Both the position numbers and the translations under genes were made by a program. Under the pieces are notes generated by a model that saw nothing but the letters and a program-made list of their open reading frames with translations, did no database searches and was not told the origin of the DNA. A stretch of DNA of 49,725 nucleotides from Rhizobiaceae bacterium (GTDB lineage: Bacteria; Pseudomonadota; Alphaproteobacteria; Rhizobiales; Rhizobiaceae), in NCBI GenBank assembly GCA_029212415.1, contig JARGOF010000002.1, positions 1-49,725 of the forward strand. The letters run 5' to 3'. Below, in pieces: positions 42,546 through 49,725 of this stretch (its first letter is position 1; each line of letters opens with the position of its first letter).

Positions 42546-43058
42546 ATGCGAAGAAAAATCATACAGGCATGCAGCTTTGCCGTTCTGCTGGTTCTGGCCG
42601 GTTGCGTATCCATCGGTCCATCGAATGTCGATATCACCGATGTGGCGATCAACCGGAGCCTTGCAGTCTCCAGGGTCAACGCCTATCGGGCCAGCCATGG
42701 TTTGCCCCCGCTGATACACGATTCACGCCTCGACCAGGTGTCGAGAGACATGGCGCATCTCATTACCCGCAATGACAGCATGGGCACCTGGCAGCATAGC
42801 GCCAGAGGTCTGTCGGGGCGGCTGAACGGCGCCGGATATCGAACCTTTGCCGGCGCAGAAAACCTCGGCGCTGGCTATGTCTCGTTTGACCACGCCTTTT
42901 CCGGCTGGAAAGGCTCGCCCGGTCACAACAAGAATCTGCTCAACAAATATGTGACCCGCATCGGCATGGCCTGGTCCAAACGTCCGGATGGGAAATGGCG
43001 TAATTTCTGGGTCATGACACTGGCCCGGCCCATTGCGGACGGCCCGCCAAACCTTTAA
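42546..43058 (+). CDS. CAP-domain (SCP/PR1-like) lipoprotein
   Basis: A 170-residue envelope lipoprotein with lipobox LAGC (Cys20). The CAP domain starts near VNAYRASHGLPPLIHDSRLD and includes GAENLGAGY, a WKGSPGHNKNLL signature and the closing FWVMTLA strand. Bacterial CAP proteins are extracytoplasmic; roles in metal or lipid binding or proteolysis have been proposed, but none is settled. It stands between two unrelated genes with CAGGG upstream of ATG at 42546. Confidence 0.9.
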   Translation: MRRKIIQACSFAVLLVLAGCVSIGPSNVDITDVAINRSLAVSRVNAYRASHGLPPLIHDSRLDQVSRDMAHLITRNDSMGTWQHSARGLSGRLNGAGYRTFAGAENLGAGYVSFDHAFSGWKGSPGHNKNLLNKYVTRIGMAWSKRPDGKWRNFWVMTLARPIADGPPNL

Positions 43059-43182
43059 GCAATCAACAGACAGGCAAGGGTCATTCTTACCATTTAACAC
43101 GATTGGTCCTGACAAACAGGCCGTGTATATGAGTCAACGCGTCGGCGCGGCTTGCTGGCAACACCTTTGGAGTGAGCGTTCC

Positions 43183-43974
43183 ATGCGCAAAGAAATCTCT
43201 CGCTATCTGAGAATATTGATTCCTCTGGCGATCCTGTTTTATCTGGTTCCCATTATCGCCGTGCTGTTTGTCGCCTGTGGACTTTTGGACATTGCCCGTC
43301 ACCGCAGGGTGACCAGGGATCTGGCCAAGCAATATTTTTTCCGCAACGGCCTGCCCACATGGTTGCTGTCGCCGTTCAATCTGTTTCTGGATCTCATCTC
43401 CTCGCGCAACAAATATGTCTATCGGCTGGAGGATTTTCCAAAAGGCCACCGGGAGGAAATCGAACGCGTTCTCAAGACCTTCGATGACAACAGGGACGAG
43501 ATCATCGGCGATATCAGAAAGCAGATGGCGGGCAAGAAACGCGGCATGCTTTTCTACAAATGGTACGACAAGAACATCAATGAGGACGTGCCGGCCTTCA
43601 ATGAGGATTACACCTATATCAAGACGATTGGCGTGTCGGTTTTCAACCAGAAGGAATCAACCAGCCTGCATTTCGGGCCGTTGCGGCTGACCTTGCGGGT
43701 TCTGTACAATCTGACGCCGTTCAAGAGCGATAATGTTTTCATCGAAGTCGATGGCAAGAAACATTTCTGGCACGATGATCCGCTCTTCATATTCGACGAC
43801 ACGCTGCAGCACCGCTCCATCAATGAGGAAGACCGCGAGCGCTATTGCGTGTTTGTCGACGTCCTGCGCCCATCGCGTTTCACCGGCCTGCAGAATCTCA
43901 TCATGAAGGGCATCCAGCTCATCTTCATCAAATTCAACGGCATTTTCTACAAGAACTGGACCTTCCTGAAATAG
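43183..43974 (+). CDS. Membrane-anchored aspartyl/asparaginyl beta-hydroxylase-like (LpxO-type) protein
   Basis: A 263-residue protein with one or two N-terminal membrane segments (about 11-33) and a C-terminal jelly-roll domain of the LpxO/AspH family. The motifs HFGPLRL (His163), FIEVDGKKHFWHDD and IFDDTLQH (His210), followed by VDVLRP, are visible. The family's first iron-binding histidine lies in an R-x-H-L-G-L motif; here the aligned stretch is LRVLYNL, so leucine (Leu174) replaces it. The domain may be inactive or may use different ligands. ATG at 43183 has GGAG upstream. If active, lipid A or protein hydroxylation would be expected. Confidence 0.8.
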   Translation: MRKEISRYLRILIPLAILFYLVPIIAVLFVACGLLDIARHRRVTRDLAKQYFFRNGLPTWLLSPFNLFLDLISSRNKYVYRLEDFPKGHREEIERVLKTFDDNRDEIIGDIRKQMAGKKRGMLFYKWYDKNINEDVPAFNEDYTYIKTIGVSVFNQKESTSLHFGPLRLTLRVLYNLTPFKSDNVFIEVDGKKHFWHDDPLFIFDDTLQHRSINEEDRERYCVFVDVLRPSRFTGLQNLIMKGIQLIFIKFNGIFYKNWTFLK

Positions 43975-44057
43975 TCTCATCCCGCCGCCTCGCGGGTTTC
44001 GGGCAATATTTGCCGGTGGCACTGGACAATGGACTCGGCATTGCGCATCATTTTTTC

Positions 44058-45344
44058 ATGAAACCGGGAAGTGGAATTGTTCAGACAGGCTTTGCGAGAC
44101 TCTGCTGGGTCATCGCGATATCGGCATGTCTCTTCGCATTTGCTCCGCAAGGTACGGCGTGGGCCAATCAGACGCTGCGGGTCGGCGTGCTGGCGCACAG
44201 AGGCGAGGATGTTGCGGTTTCCCGCTGGCAGCCAACATTCCAACATCTCTCACAAGTGCTGGACGATGTGAATTTCCGCATTGTCCCTCTTTCCCTCCAG
44301 GGCATGAATACGGCGCTGGAAACCGGCCAGCTTGATCTGATCCTCACCAATCCCGGCCATTATCACCTGATTGCCAGAACCCACGCCTTTTCGCCGCTTG
44401 TGACCGTGCGGACCGACCGCAAAGGGCAACCGACAACCGGAAACCGTTTCGGTTCGGTGATTTTCGTGCGCAGCGGCAATGATTCGATCGCCGGACTTGT
44501 TGATCTGAAGGGGAAAAAACTGGGTGCAGTGGCGCCCGATGCCTTCGGCGGCTTCCTGATCGCAGCCAATACGCTATTGGCCAACGGCATCAATCCGTGG
44601 AACGATCTGGATGGGATTTCCTACTACGGATTTCCGCAGGACAGGATTGTAAAGGCCGTTCTCAAGGGGGATGTGGCTGCCGGGATTGTACGCACCGGCG
44701 TGCTCGAATCCATGATGGGCCAGAAAGAAATCCAGCCTGGCGATCTGCGGGTGCTCAATCCGGTCAAAATTCCCGGGTTCGACCTCGAACTGTCAACGTC
44801 CTTGTCTCCGGAATGGTTGTTGGCCGCGGCCGTTGATGTCCCTGAACGGAGCAAACGCGACATTGTTCTGGCGCTTCTCTCGCTGAGCGAGGACAACACA
44901 GCCGTGATGCGCGGCGGCTATGCCGGCTGGAATACCGTATCCCATGATGGCAATGTCCGCACTCTGATTGAGACGATTGAAGCGGCGGCAACGGCAAGTG
45001 CCGCACCCTCTGCATCTTTCAACATGCTGCTTTTTCCGGTGCTTGCCATCGGAGCAGGCGTTCTGGTCGTTGTGACCCTTCGGCAGCGACGGCGCAATGG
45101 CAGCCGGACATTGGAACAAGATTCATCCAGGCCGGGAATGGCTGGCCCGGAAATCCCTCTGACGCCGCGTGAGCATGAAATATTGCTGCTGGTCGAGCAG
45201 GGGCTTACGTCCAAGCAGATAGCCAGGGACCTGGGGATCAGCCCGAAGACGGTTGAATATCATCGCGGTCATTTGATGCGCAAATACGAAGCTCAGAACA
45301 TGACGGAGGTTGTCAGCAAGGCGGCCGCGGCACTGCAAACATGA
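44058..45344 (+). CDS. Membrane-spanning PhnD-type receptor fused to a LuxR DNA-binding domain
   Basis: A 428-residue one-piece receptor-regulator. An N-terminal hydrophobic segment (about 15-36, ending AWA-NQ) precedes a PhnD/TtrS-like periplasmic binding domain (38-305: LRVGVLAHRGED, DLILTNPGHYHL, LKGKKLGAVAPDAFGG). A second transmembrane helix (about 322-342) leads to a cytoplasmic LuxR helix-turn-helix (368-424: LTPREHEILLLVEQGLTSKQ, SPKTVEYHRGHLMRK). The periplasmic domain resembles the sensor of the tetrathionate kinase TtrS, but here no kinase is present. It lies upstream of an exported DsrE protein, so a sulfur-compound signal is inferred. ATG at 44058 gives the signal-like N-terminus. 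Confidence 0.88.
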   Translation: MKPGSGIVQTGFARLCWVIAISACLFAFAPQGTAWANQTLRVGVLAHRGEDVAVSRWQPTFQHLSQVLDDVNFRIVPLSLQGMNTALETGQLDLILTNPGHYHLIARTHAFSPLVTVRTDRKGQPTTGNRFGSVIFVRSGNDSIAGLVDLKGKKLGAVAPDAFGGFLIAANTLLANGINPWNDLDGISYYGFPQDRIVKAVLKGDVAAGIVRTGVLESMMGQKEIQPGDLRVLNPVKIPGFDLELSTSLSPEWLLAAAVDVPERSKRDIVLALLSLSEDNTAVMRGGYAGWNTVSHDGNVRTLIETIEAAATASAAPSASFNMLLFPVLAIGAGVLVVVTLRQRRRNGSRTLEQDSSRPGMAGPEIPLTPREHEILLLVEQGLTSKQIARDLGISPKTVEYHRGHLMRKYEAQNMTEVVSKAAAALQT

Positions 45345-45394
45345 CGTTCGTTCAAAATATTCTGAAGGAAATACCAACGTCAATTTCCGGACAT

Positions 45395-45408
45395 TAGGGT
45401 TTTCCCTA
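45395..45408. promoter_or_regulatory. TAGGG-TTTT-CCCTA inverted repeat upstream of dsrE-like gene
   Basis: A perfect 5-4-5 inverted repeat 120 bp upstream of the DsrE-like start, in the 183-bp gap after the receptor-regulator. It is a natural candidate binding site for that protein's LuxR domain; the rest of the gap contains no supported gene. Confidence 0.45.
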
Positions 45409-45527
45409 GCCGGTTTCATGGCTTGCCCCCAGTTGTCGCCGTCCAGCCGCTCGCGCAGACTGTCCTTGTGTGCGCCAGTGGTCTTTGAACGCCGGTCAGC
45501 AACACGTAACTTTATTGGGAGGAAATC

Positions 45528-45992
45528 ATGTCTTTTTACACAAGGATTCTGGCCGCCATTGTGTCGGTATGCGCATTGGCAGCATTGCAGCTCGGGCCGG
45601 CAGCGGCCAATGAACGTTATGGCACGCAAAAGGTGGTCTATCACATCAACTACAATGGTGGTGAAGACGACAAGGCCTATCGCGGCGCCCTGCGCAACAT
45701 TCAGAACCACATCAATGCCGTTGGCGCGGAGAACATCGAAATCAAGGTGGTTATGCACGGAAACGGACTGGGACTGCTCTCACACGCAAAGACCAACGAG
45801 CTGCTTCAGGGTCAGGTGCTGGAATTGAAGGGCCAGAACGTCGAAATGCAGGTTTGCAACAACACATTGAAGGGGCGCAAGATCAGCTATGAAGATGATC
45901 TGTTTGATGTTTTCAAGGAAGACATCGTGCCTTCAGGCGTCGCTGAACTGAGCAGGCTCCAGCAAATGGGCTATACCTATATCAAGCCATGA
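45528..45992 (+). CDS. Exported DsrE-family protein
   Basis: A 154-residue protein with a Sec signal peptide (cleavage near AAA-NE) and a DsrE/YchN-like domain. The pattern KVVYHINYNGGEDDKAYRGA, IEIKVVMHGNGLGLL and the conserved cysteine in MQVCNNTLK are characteristic. DsrE-type proteins bind or carry sulfane sulfur on that cysteine; exported versions occur near sulfur-oxidation genes. GGGAGGAAA precedes ATG at 45528. Its gene follows the PhnD-LuxR receptor-regulator, and a hairpin lies directly after the stop. Confidence 0.88.
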   Translation: MSFYTRILAAIVSVCALAALQLGPAAANERYGTQKVVYHINYNGGEDDKAYRGALRNIQNHINAVGAENIEIKVVMHGNGLGLLSHAKTNELLQGQVLELKGQNVEMQVCNNTLKGRKISYEDDLFDVFKEDIVPSGVAELSRLQQMGYTYIKP

Positions 45993-45998
45993 TTCAGA

Positions 45999-46024
45999 GC
46001 GTGGCGGTCATTGGATCGCCACGC
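45999..46024 (+). terminator. Hairpin after the dsrE-like gene
   Basis: GCGTGGCG, a 10-base loop, then CGCCACGC: a perfect 8-bp GC-rich stem seven bases after the stop. There is no T-run, so termination efficiency is uncertain. Confidence 0.5.
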
Positions 46025-46104
46025 CACTCCTATGATTGCCGGTTGACGTCCCATGCATTTTTCAGCCGGATCACCCCTTTCTTTCATCACCACCCGGCAT
46101 TTTG

Positions 46105-46118
46105 TTGATTCTGATCAA
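46105..46118. promoter_or_regulatory. Perfect FNR/FixK-type box
   Basis: TTGATTCTGATCAA matches the TTGAT-N4-ATCAA consensus exactly. It is centred 69.5 bp upstream of the GTG start of the Lon-like gene. If the site is class II (centre at -41.5), transcription would start near 46153, with TTAGTC at 46139 as a weak -10. Indicates oxygen-responsive activation by an FNR/FixK/Anr-type regulator not encoded in the window. Confidence 0.75.
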
Positions 46119-46180
46119 ATTGGCTTTTTCTGGGCACGTTAGTCTGCAGGACAGCAGATTAATCGTGAAAGAGTCCCGTT

Positions 46181-48637
46181 GTGACCAAAGTGATAAAGAC
46201 CGGCGTTCCTCTCGATGCTTCCCTTCTATGTGCCAGCATCGATCTGTCCGTTCTGGATGGAAAACCTGCTGGCGGTAAAACACTGCCCGGTGCCCTTATG
46301 GGGCAGGAACGGGCGCTGGACGCCATTCGCATGGCAGCCAAAATCCCCCATGAAGATTTCAATCTTTTTGTTCTTGGCAATCAGGGATACGGGCGGCACA
46401 CGGCTGTCAGCGCAATTCTTGAGGAAGAGGCCCAGCAACGGCCTGTTCCCTCCGATTGGGTCTATGTCAATAATTTCGATACGCCCGACAAGCCTCAGGC
46501 GATAGAGCTTCCGCCGGGGCTGGCCCTGTCGCTGAAGCAGGCGATGGATGCTCTGATCGACAATCTGGCCAATGATATTCCAGCGCTTTTTGAATCCGAG
46601 TCCTACCAGAACCAGCGCAGAAAGCTCGAACAGGAATTCGGTGAAACCAATGAGAACGCATTCAGCGGGCTGATTGAGGAAACAAAGAAAAACGAACTCG
46701 CCCTGCTGCGCACACCGATGGGTTTTGCCATAGCGCCGACGAAAGACGGCAAGCCGATCAAGGCGGAAGATTTTGAAGCCCTGCCCGTCGATCAGCAGGA
46801 AGCAATCAACCGCAAGATCGAGGCGGCGAACGAGAAGCTTGAGGCGGTGCTCAAGGAAATTCCCAAGTATGAGAAGGCCCATCGCAGGACGATTGAATTA
46901 CTCAATAAATCCATGGCCGAACAGGGTGTGGATGAGGCCATGCTGCCAATCTACGCGCAGTTCGAGAAAATCACCATCTTGAAGTCCTATTTCGATGCGG
47001 TTCACGCAGACCTCATCGAAAACGCAGAGCTGTTTTTGAAGGACGGTTCTGCCGCACAGGCCGGTCCCTTTCCTGTCGCGACGACCAAACACTACAAGGA
47101 ACCGCAGTTCAGGCGCTACACGGTCAATGTGATGGTCTCCAACACACCGGACGGCCATAGGGGCGCGCCGGTTGAAGTGGAGTATCTGCCGACCCTTGCC
47201 AATCTGATCGGGCGGGTCGAGCACCTGTCTGAAATGGGTGTGCTGTTTACGGATTTCACCATGATCAAGCCCGGCGCCCTGCACCGGGCCAATGGCGGTT
47301 ATCTCATTTTGGATGTGCGTCAACTGCTCAGTGAGCCCTTTGCCTGGGATGCGTTGAAGCGGTGCCTGAAGTCCGGGCAGATCTCGATTGTATCGGCGGC
47401 CGAACGCTTCAGTCTGGCCACGACGACGTCCCTTGAACCCGATCCAATCCCCTTGAACCTGCGTATTGCACTGGTTGGTGAGCGCAGCCTCTATTATCTG
47501 CTGATGGCCTATGATCCGGAATTTGCTCCGCTGTTCAAGATGCAGGCGGATTTCAATGATGGCGTTTTCCTGACAGAGGAGACGGTTCCGCAATATGTCG
47601 AACTGGTCCATTCCATCGCCAAGGACAAGTCCCTGCTCAGCCCTGACCCTGCGGGGTTGCAACGGCTGATTATTGAAGGAACCCGGCTGGCCGATGATTC
47701 GCAAAAGGTCTCGCTGGACCTCGGCCGGCTTTCCGACATTCTGCGCGAAGCCAACTATTGGGCGGTGGCAGCCGGCAACAAGACCATCACGGCAGAGGAT
47801 ATAGATCGCGCCGTTGCAGAAGCGGAAACCCGCGCTGGGCGAATGAGGGAACTCACCCAGGAAGCCATCAGCCGCGAAACATTGCTGATTGAAACCACCG
47901 GTGCAGCCGTCGGGCAGATCAATGCGCTTTCCGTGCTTGAGCTGGGCAATTACCGGTTTGGCCGGCCCTCGCTTGTTTCTGCGCGCGCGCGGATGGGGCG
48001 GGGCAAGGTTGTCGATATCGAACGGGAAGTGGAGCTTGGCGGGCCCTTGCACTCCAAGGGGGTGCTCATATTGTCGGGTTATCTCGCGACGCATTACGCG
48101 CTGGATACACCGATGTCGCTGTGGGCGAGCATCGTGTTTGAACAAAGCTATGGCGGGATAGACGGAGACAGCGCGTCGGCAGCTGAACTTTTTGCTTTGC
48201 TTTCGACGCTGGCGGACGTTCCCATCAGTCAGGCTTTCGCCGTCACCGGATCGGTCAATCAGCAAGGGCGCATCCAGCCGATCGGCGGCGTCAACGAAAA
48301 GATCGAAGGGTTTTTCGATGTCTGTGCCGGGCGCGGTCTGACCGGAAATCAAGGTGTTCTGATTCCGGACACCAATGTGAAACACCTGGCCTTGCGGTCC
48401 CGTGTAATCGACGCTGTTCGGGCTGACAGATTCAAGATCATTCCCATTGCGACCATTGATGAGGGCATCGCGTTGCTGACGTCCCGCAAGGCCGGCAAGC
48501 GCAGCAAAAAGGGCGCATTTCCCGCCACGTCGGTCAATGGTCTGGTCGAAGCCCGTCTGCGCAGCTTTGCCGAAGGGCTGCGAAGCTTTGGCGCCATGGT
48601 CGATCCCGGCAAAGGCAATGGGGCGGCAGTCAAATGA
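46181..48637 (+). CDS. Lon-like AAA+/S16 protease (LonB/YcbZ-related)
   Basis: An 818-residue protein. A degenerate AAA segment starts near residue 60 (Walker A-like LGNQGYGRHT, where Arg72 replaces the usual lysine). A coiled helical insert follows (about 140-260), then the second part of the ATPase (RANGGYLILDVRQLL). The C-terminal Lon proteolytic domain has catalytic Ser664 (GDSASAAE) and Lys707 (GGVNEKIEGF), spaced 43 residues as in Lon. GTG at 46181 is the only start giving the family N-terminus. It follows an FNR/FixK box and overlaps a USP-like gene (ATGA), suggesting protein quality control under low oxygen. Confidence 0.9.
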   Translation: MTKVIKTGVPLDASLLCASIDLSVLDGKPAGGKTLPGALMGQERALDAIRMAAKIPHEDFNLFVLGNQGYGRHTAVSAILEEEAQQRPVPSDWVYVNNFDTPDKPQAIELPPGLALSLKQAMDALIDNLANDIPALFESESYQNQRRKLEQEFGETNENAFSGLIEETKKNELALLRTPMGFAIAPTKDGKPIKAEDFEALPVDQQEAINRKIEAANEKLEAVLKEIPKYEKAHRRTIELLNKSMAEQGVDEAMLPIYAQFEKITILKSYFDAVHADLIENAELFLKDGSAAQAGPFPVATTKHYKEPQFRRYTVNVMVSNTPDGHRGAPVEVEYLPTLANLIGRVEHLSEMGVLFTDFTMIKPGALHRANGGYLILDVRQLLSEPFAWDALKRCLKSGQISIVSAAERFSLATTTSLEPDPIPLNLRIALVGERSLYYLLMAYDPEFAPLFKMQADFNDGVFLTEETVPQYVELVHSIAKDKSLLSPDPAGLQRLIIEGTRLADDSQKVSLDLGRLSDILREANYWAVAAGNKTITAEDIDRAVAEAETRAGRMRELTQEAISRETLLIETTGAAVGQINALSVLELGNYRFGRPSLVSARARMGRGKVVDIEREVELGGPLHSKGVLILSGYLATHYALDTPMSLWASIVFEQSYGGIDGDSASAAELFALLSTLADVPISQAFAVTGSVNQQGRIQPIGGVNEKIEGFFDVCAGRGLTGNQGVLIPDTNVKHLALRSRVIDAVRADRFKIIPIATIDEGIALLTSRKAGKRSKKGAFPATSVNGLVEARLRSFAEGLRSFGAMVDPGKGNGAAVK

Positions 48638-49401
48638 GCCAGAAGGATCAACCGCGGCAATGGCGCATCATTGTGGGCGCCACAAGTTTTGCCGATGCCA
48701 ATTCGGCCATCGCTTTGGCCGTCGGTCTTGCCAGCGAACTTGATGGTGAAATCAATGCCTGTCTTATCGACGATGAAGCCGTTCTCGCCTATGCCGCCTT
48801 GCCTTTCGCCAGAACCATCTTTCCTGGAGGCGGTAAAGCCGAACCGGTGACCCTGCAGGCGATGCAGTCAGCCTTCCGGCGTGATGCTGAGGGTTTTCGC
48901 AAAGCAATCGAAAATGCGGCCTCTCTCGGGGCCTTTCGCTGGACCTTCCAGCAAAAACGCGGTGAGCTCAGGAGCCTTCTGCCGACAGCTCTTGGCGAGA
49001 GGGACATTGTTGTGATCGGGCGTCAACGGCTGCACGGCCGTGCTGGCGATCTCTATGTGCTGGACGATGCGTCACAGCCCGCGGAAAGGCTCTACGCCAT
49101 GGCGCTGCGCACTGCCGATCGACTGAAGGTGCCGATAAATGTGCTGATCTGGGGCAAAGATGCTGCGGCGGTGGACGCCCGACAAACCTGGGTCGAGCAA
49201 ACCTGGGTCGAGCAGACCTGTTCTAACAGCAATGTTCCGATACAATGTGTGTGCGGAACCGCGTTTGATCGCACAGTACTGGACGCCATCGCCAAAAACA
49301 GCCCGGCCGCGATGATGCTCAGCCGTTCGGTTGCTGACCAGCTTGATCTGGAGCAATTGCTGGACATCGGCCGTTGCCCGGTTCTCGTTGTCGCCGACTG
49401 A
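48634..49401 (+). CDS. Universal-stress-protein-like protein
   Basis: A 255-residue protein not clearly assigned to a family. The N-terminal RIIVGATSFADANSAIALAV, followed by DIVVIGRQR and the closing GRCPVLVVAD, resembles the alternating beta-alpha layout of USP/HUP-fold proteins. A tandem TWVEQ duplication (49186-49215) lies between the two halves. The start overlaps the Lon-like stop (ATGA), so it is translationally coupled and shares the FNR/FixK-type control. Stress-related function under low oxygen is inferred from context only. Confidence 0.78.
   Translation: MSQKDQPRQWRIIVGATSFADANSAIALAVGLASELDGEINACLIDDEAVLAYAALPFARTIFPGGGKAEPVTLQAMQSAFRRDAEGFRKAIENAASLGAFRWTFQQKRGELRSLLPTALGERDIVVIGRQRLHGRAGDLYVLDDASQPAERLYAMALRTADRLKVPINVLIWGKDAAAVDARQTWVEQTWVEQTCSNSNVPIQCVCGTAFDRTVLDAIAKNSPAAMMLSRSVADQLDLEQLLDIGRCPVLVVAD
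49186..49220 (+). repeat. 15-bp tandem duplication inside the USP-like gene
   Basis: ACCTGGGTCGAGCAA is followed directly by ACCTGGGTCGAGCAG and then ACCTG. It adds five residues in frame (TWVEQ twice), and so looks like a recent slippage event. Confidence 0.85.
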
Positions 49402-49539
49402 CCAAGGCATTTTCAGTCCAGCCTGACGGGTCGATCTCGCACCGGTGTTTTCCTGACGTCTTTTCCAGTCATGATCATTGTCAGGGCAGGCCATCATGGC
49501 ATAGATTGACTTCGAAAAATGCCGATTGGCGCGATTGTT

Positions 49540-49557
49540 CAAAATGAAACCATTTTG
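49540..49557. promoter_or_regulatory. Inverted repeat upstream of the edge gene
   Basis: CAAAATG-AAAC-CATTTTG, a perfect 7-4-7 inverted repeat, 77 bp upstream of the edge gene's start. Candidate operator in the 233-bp spacer, which otherwise contains no supported gene. Confidence 0.42.
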
Positions 49558-49634
49558 GCCTATGCCCACGGACAATGAGTGATCGCGACCCTGTTTTGTC
49601 AAAGCAGCGGGCGATCGTGTTTACCGGAGAGAAC

Positions 49635-49725
49635 ATGCCCGACCTGAACCCATCTGAAGTCAAATCCCCCGAAGTCAAATCCCCCGAAGTCAAATCCCCC
49701 GAAGTCAAATCCCCCGAAGTCAAAT
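49635..49725 (+). CDS. Partial gene with SPEVK-repeat N-terminus (runs off the window)
   Basis: ATG at 49635 is preceded by CCGGAGAGAAC. The reading frame opens MPDLNPSEVK and continues as SPEVK units to the window edge, so only about 30 codons are visible. The repeat is proline/lysine/glutamate-rich and likely disordered. The downstream protein cannot be identified. It follows the Lon-like/USP-like unit on the same strand, so it may belong to the same stress or low-oxygen group. Confidence 0.7.
   Translation, partial: MPDLNPSEVKSPEVKSPEVKSPEVKSPEVK
49656..49725 (+). repeat. 15-bp tandem repeat array at the window edge
   Basis: GAAGTCAAATCCCCC occurs four times perfectly and a fifth time partially (GAAGTCAAAT) before the window ends. 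The unit is a multiple of three, so copy-number changes keep the reading frame and would lengthen or shorten the N-terminus. Confidence 0.95.

Noticed and set aside
43981-43996. Terminator after the LpxO-like gene
   Set aside because: CCCGC/GCGGG gives only a 5-bp stem followed by three T's; too weak to call.
46043-46048. TTGACG as a -35 element for the Lon-like gene
   Set aside because: No reasonable -10 lies 16-18 bases downstream; the FNR/FixK box offers a better explanation.
46898-48385. Long minus-strand open frame (495 codons)
   Set aside because: It is antisense to the Lon-like gene, which has intact catalytic motifs; no homology features are seen in the antisense product.
49656-49725. 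CRISPR array
   Set aside because: The 15-bp units are contiguous with no spacers and are in frame with a start codon; it is a coding tandem repeat.

Overview
The window is about 50 kb of GC-rich, densely coding chromosome-type DNA. The gene content points to an alphaproteobacterium, most likely in the Hyphomicrobiales/Rhizobiales. Evidence includes a RegB/RegA (ActS/ActR) redox two-component pair, an MmcB-type DNA repair nuclease, GntR-FCD and LacI catabolic regulators, two peptide-class (family 5) ABC importers, a form II CoxL-like molybdenum hydroxylase in S-L-M order, Cys-rich-repeat mini-proteins and a FixK/FNR-type box. No rRNA, tRNA, insertion sequence, phage gene or CRISPR array was found, and no gene-free stretch exceeds about 275 bases.

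Layout. (1) 50-13398: a PAS-LuxR regulator, divergent from a long co-directional series. The series runs M20 amidohydrolase, family 5 ABC importer (binding protein, two permeases, one fused double ATPase), aldehyde dehydrogenase, short-chain dehydrogenase, then the three subunits of a molybdenum hydroxylase. It ends at a strong bidirectional terminator. It reads as an import-hydrolyse-oxidise catabolic island of unknown substrate. (2) 13480-16911: a lipoprotein L,D-transpeptidase divergent from mmcB, then regB-regA. (3) 17147-24693: a second family 5 ABC importer operon ending in an alpha/beta hydrolase. It is divergent from a LacI regulator, and the shared intergenic region carries several symmetric operator candidates. 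(4) 24935-32975: an RTX calcium-binding protein, a GFA-type zinc protein, a membrane/SPOR-like protein, two paralogous Cys-rich exported mini-proteins, a LysR/flavodoxin-oxidoreductase pair and a DMT exporter. (5) 32983-38127: HrpB helicase, an SDR and a SulP anion transporter. (6) 38401-42506: a deoxyribose-type catabolic operon (deoC, a two-domain ALDH16-like dehydrogenase, a GntR regulator) with an apparently leaderless promoter. (7) 42546-49725: a CAP-domain lipoprotein, a membrane-anchored LpxO/AspH-like protein missing a metal ligand, a fused PhnD-type receptor/LuxR regulator next to an exported DsrE protein, and a Lon-like protease plus USP-like protein behind a perfect FNR/FixK box. 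The window ends inside a new gene whose N-terminus is an SPEVK repeat.

Most noteworthy are: the one-piece transmembrane receptor-regulator (periplasmic PhnD domain, TM helix, LuxR HTH) beside an exported DsrE protein; the molybdenum hydroxylase island with its repeated CCGGATTGG sites and an 18-bp palindrome; the leaderless deoC promoter with an embedded palindrome; and the FNR/FixK-controlled protease/USP unit. All functional statements come from motif reading and family knowledge. No search or computation was run.
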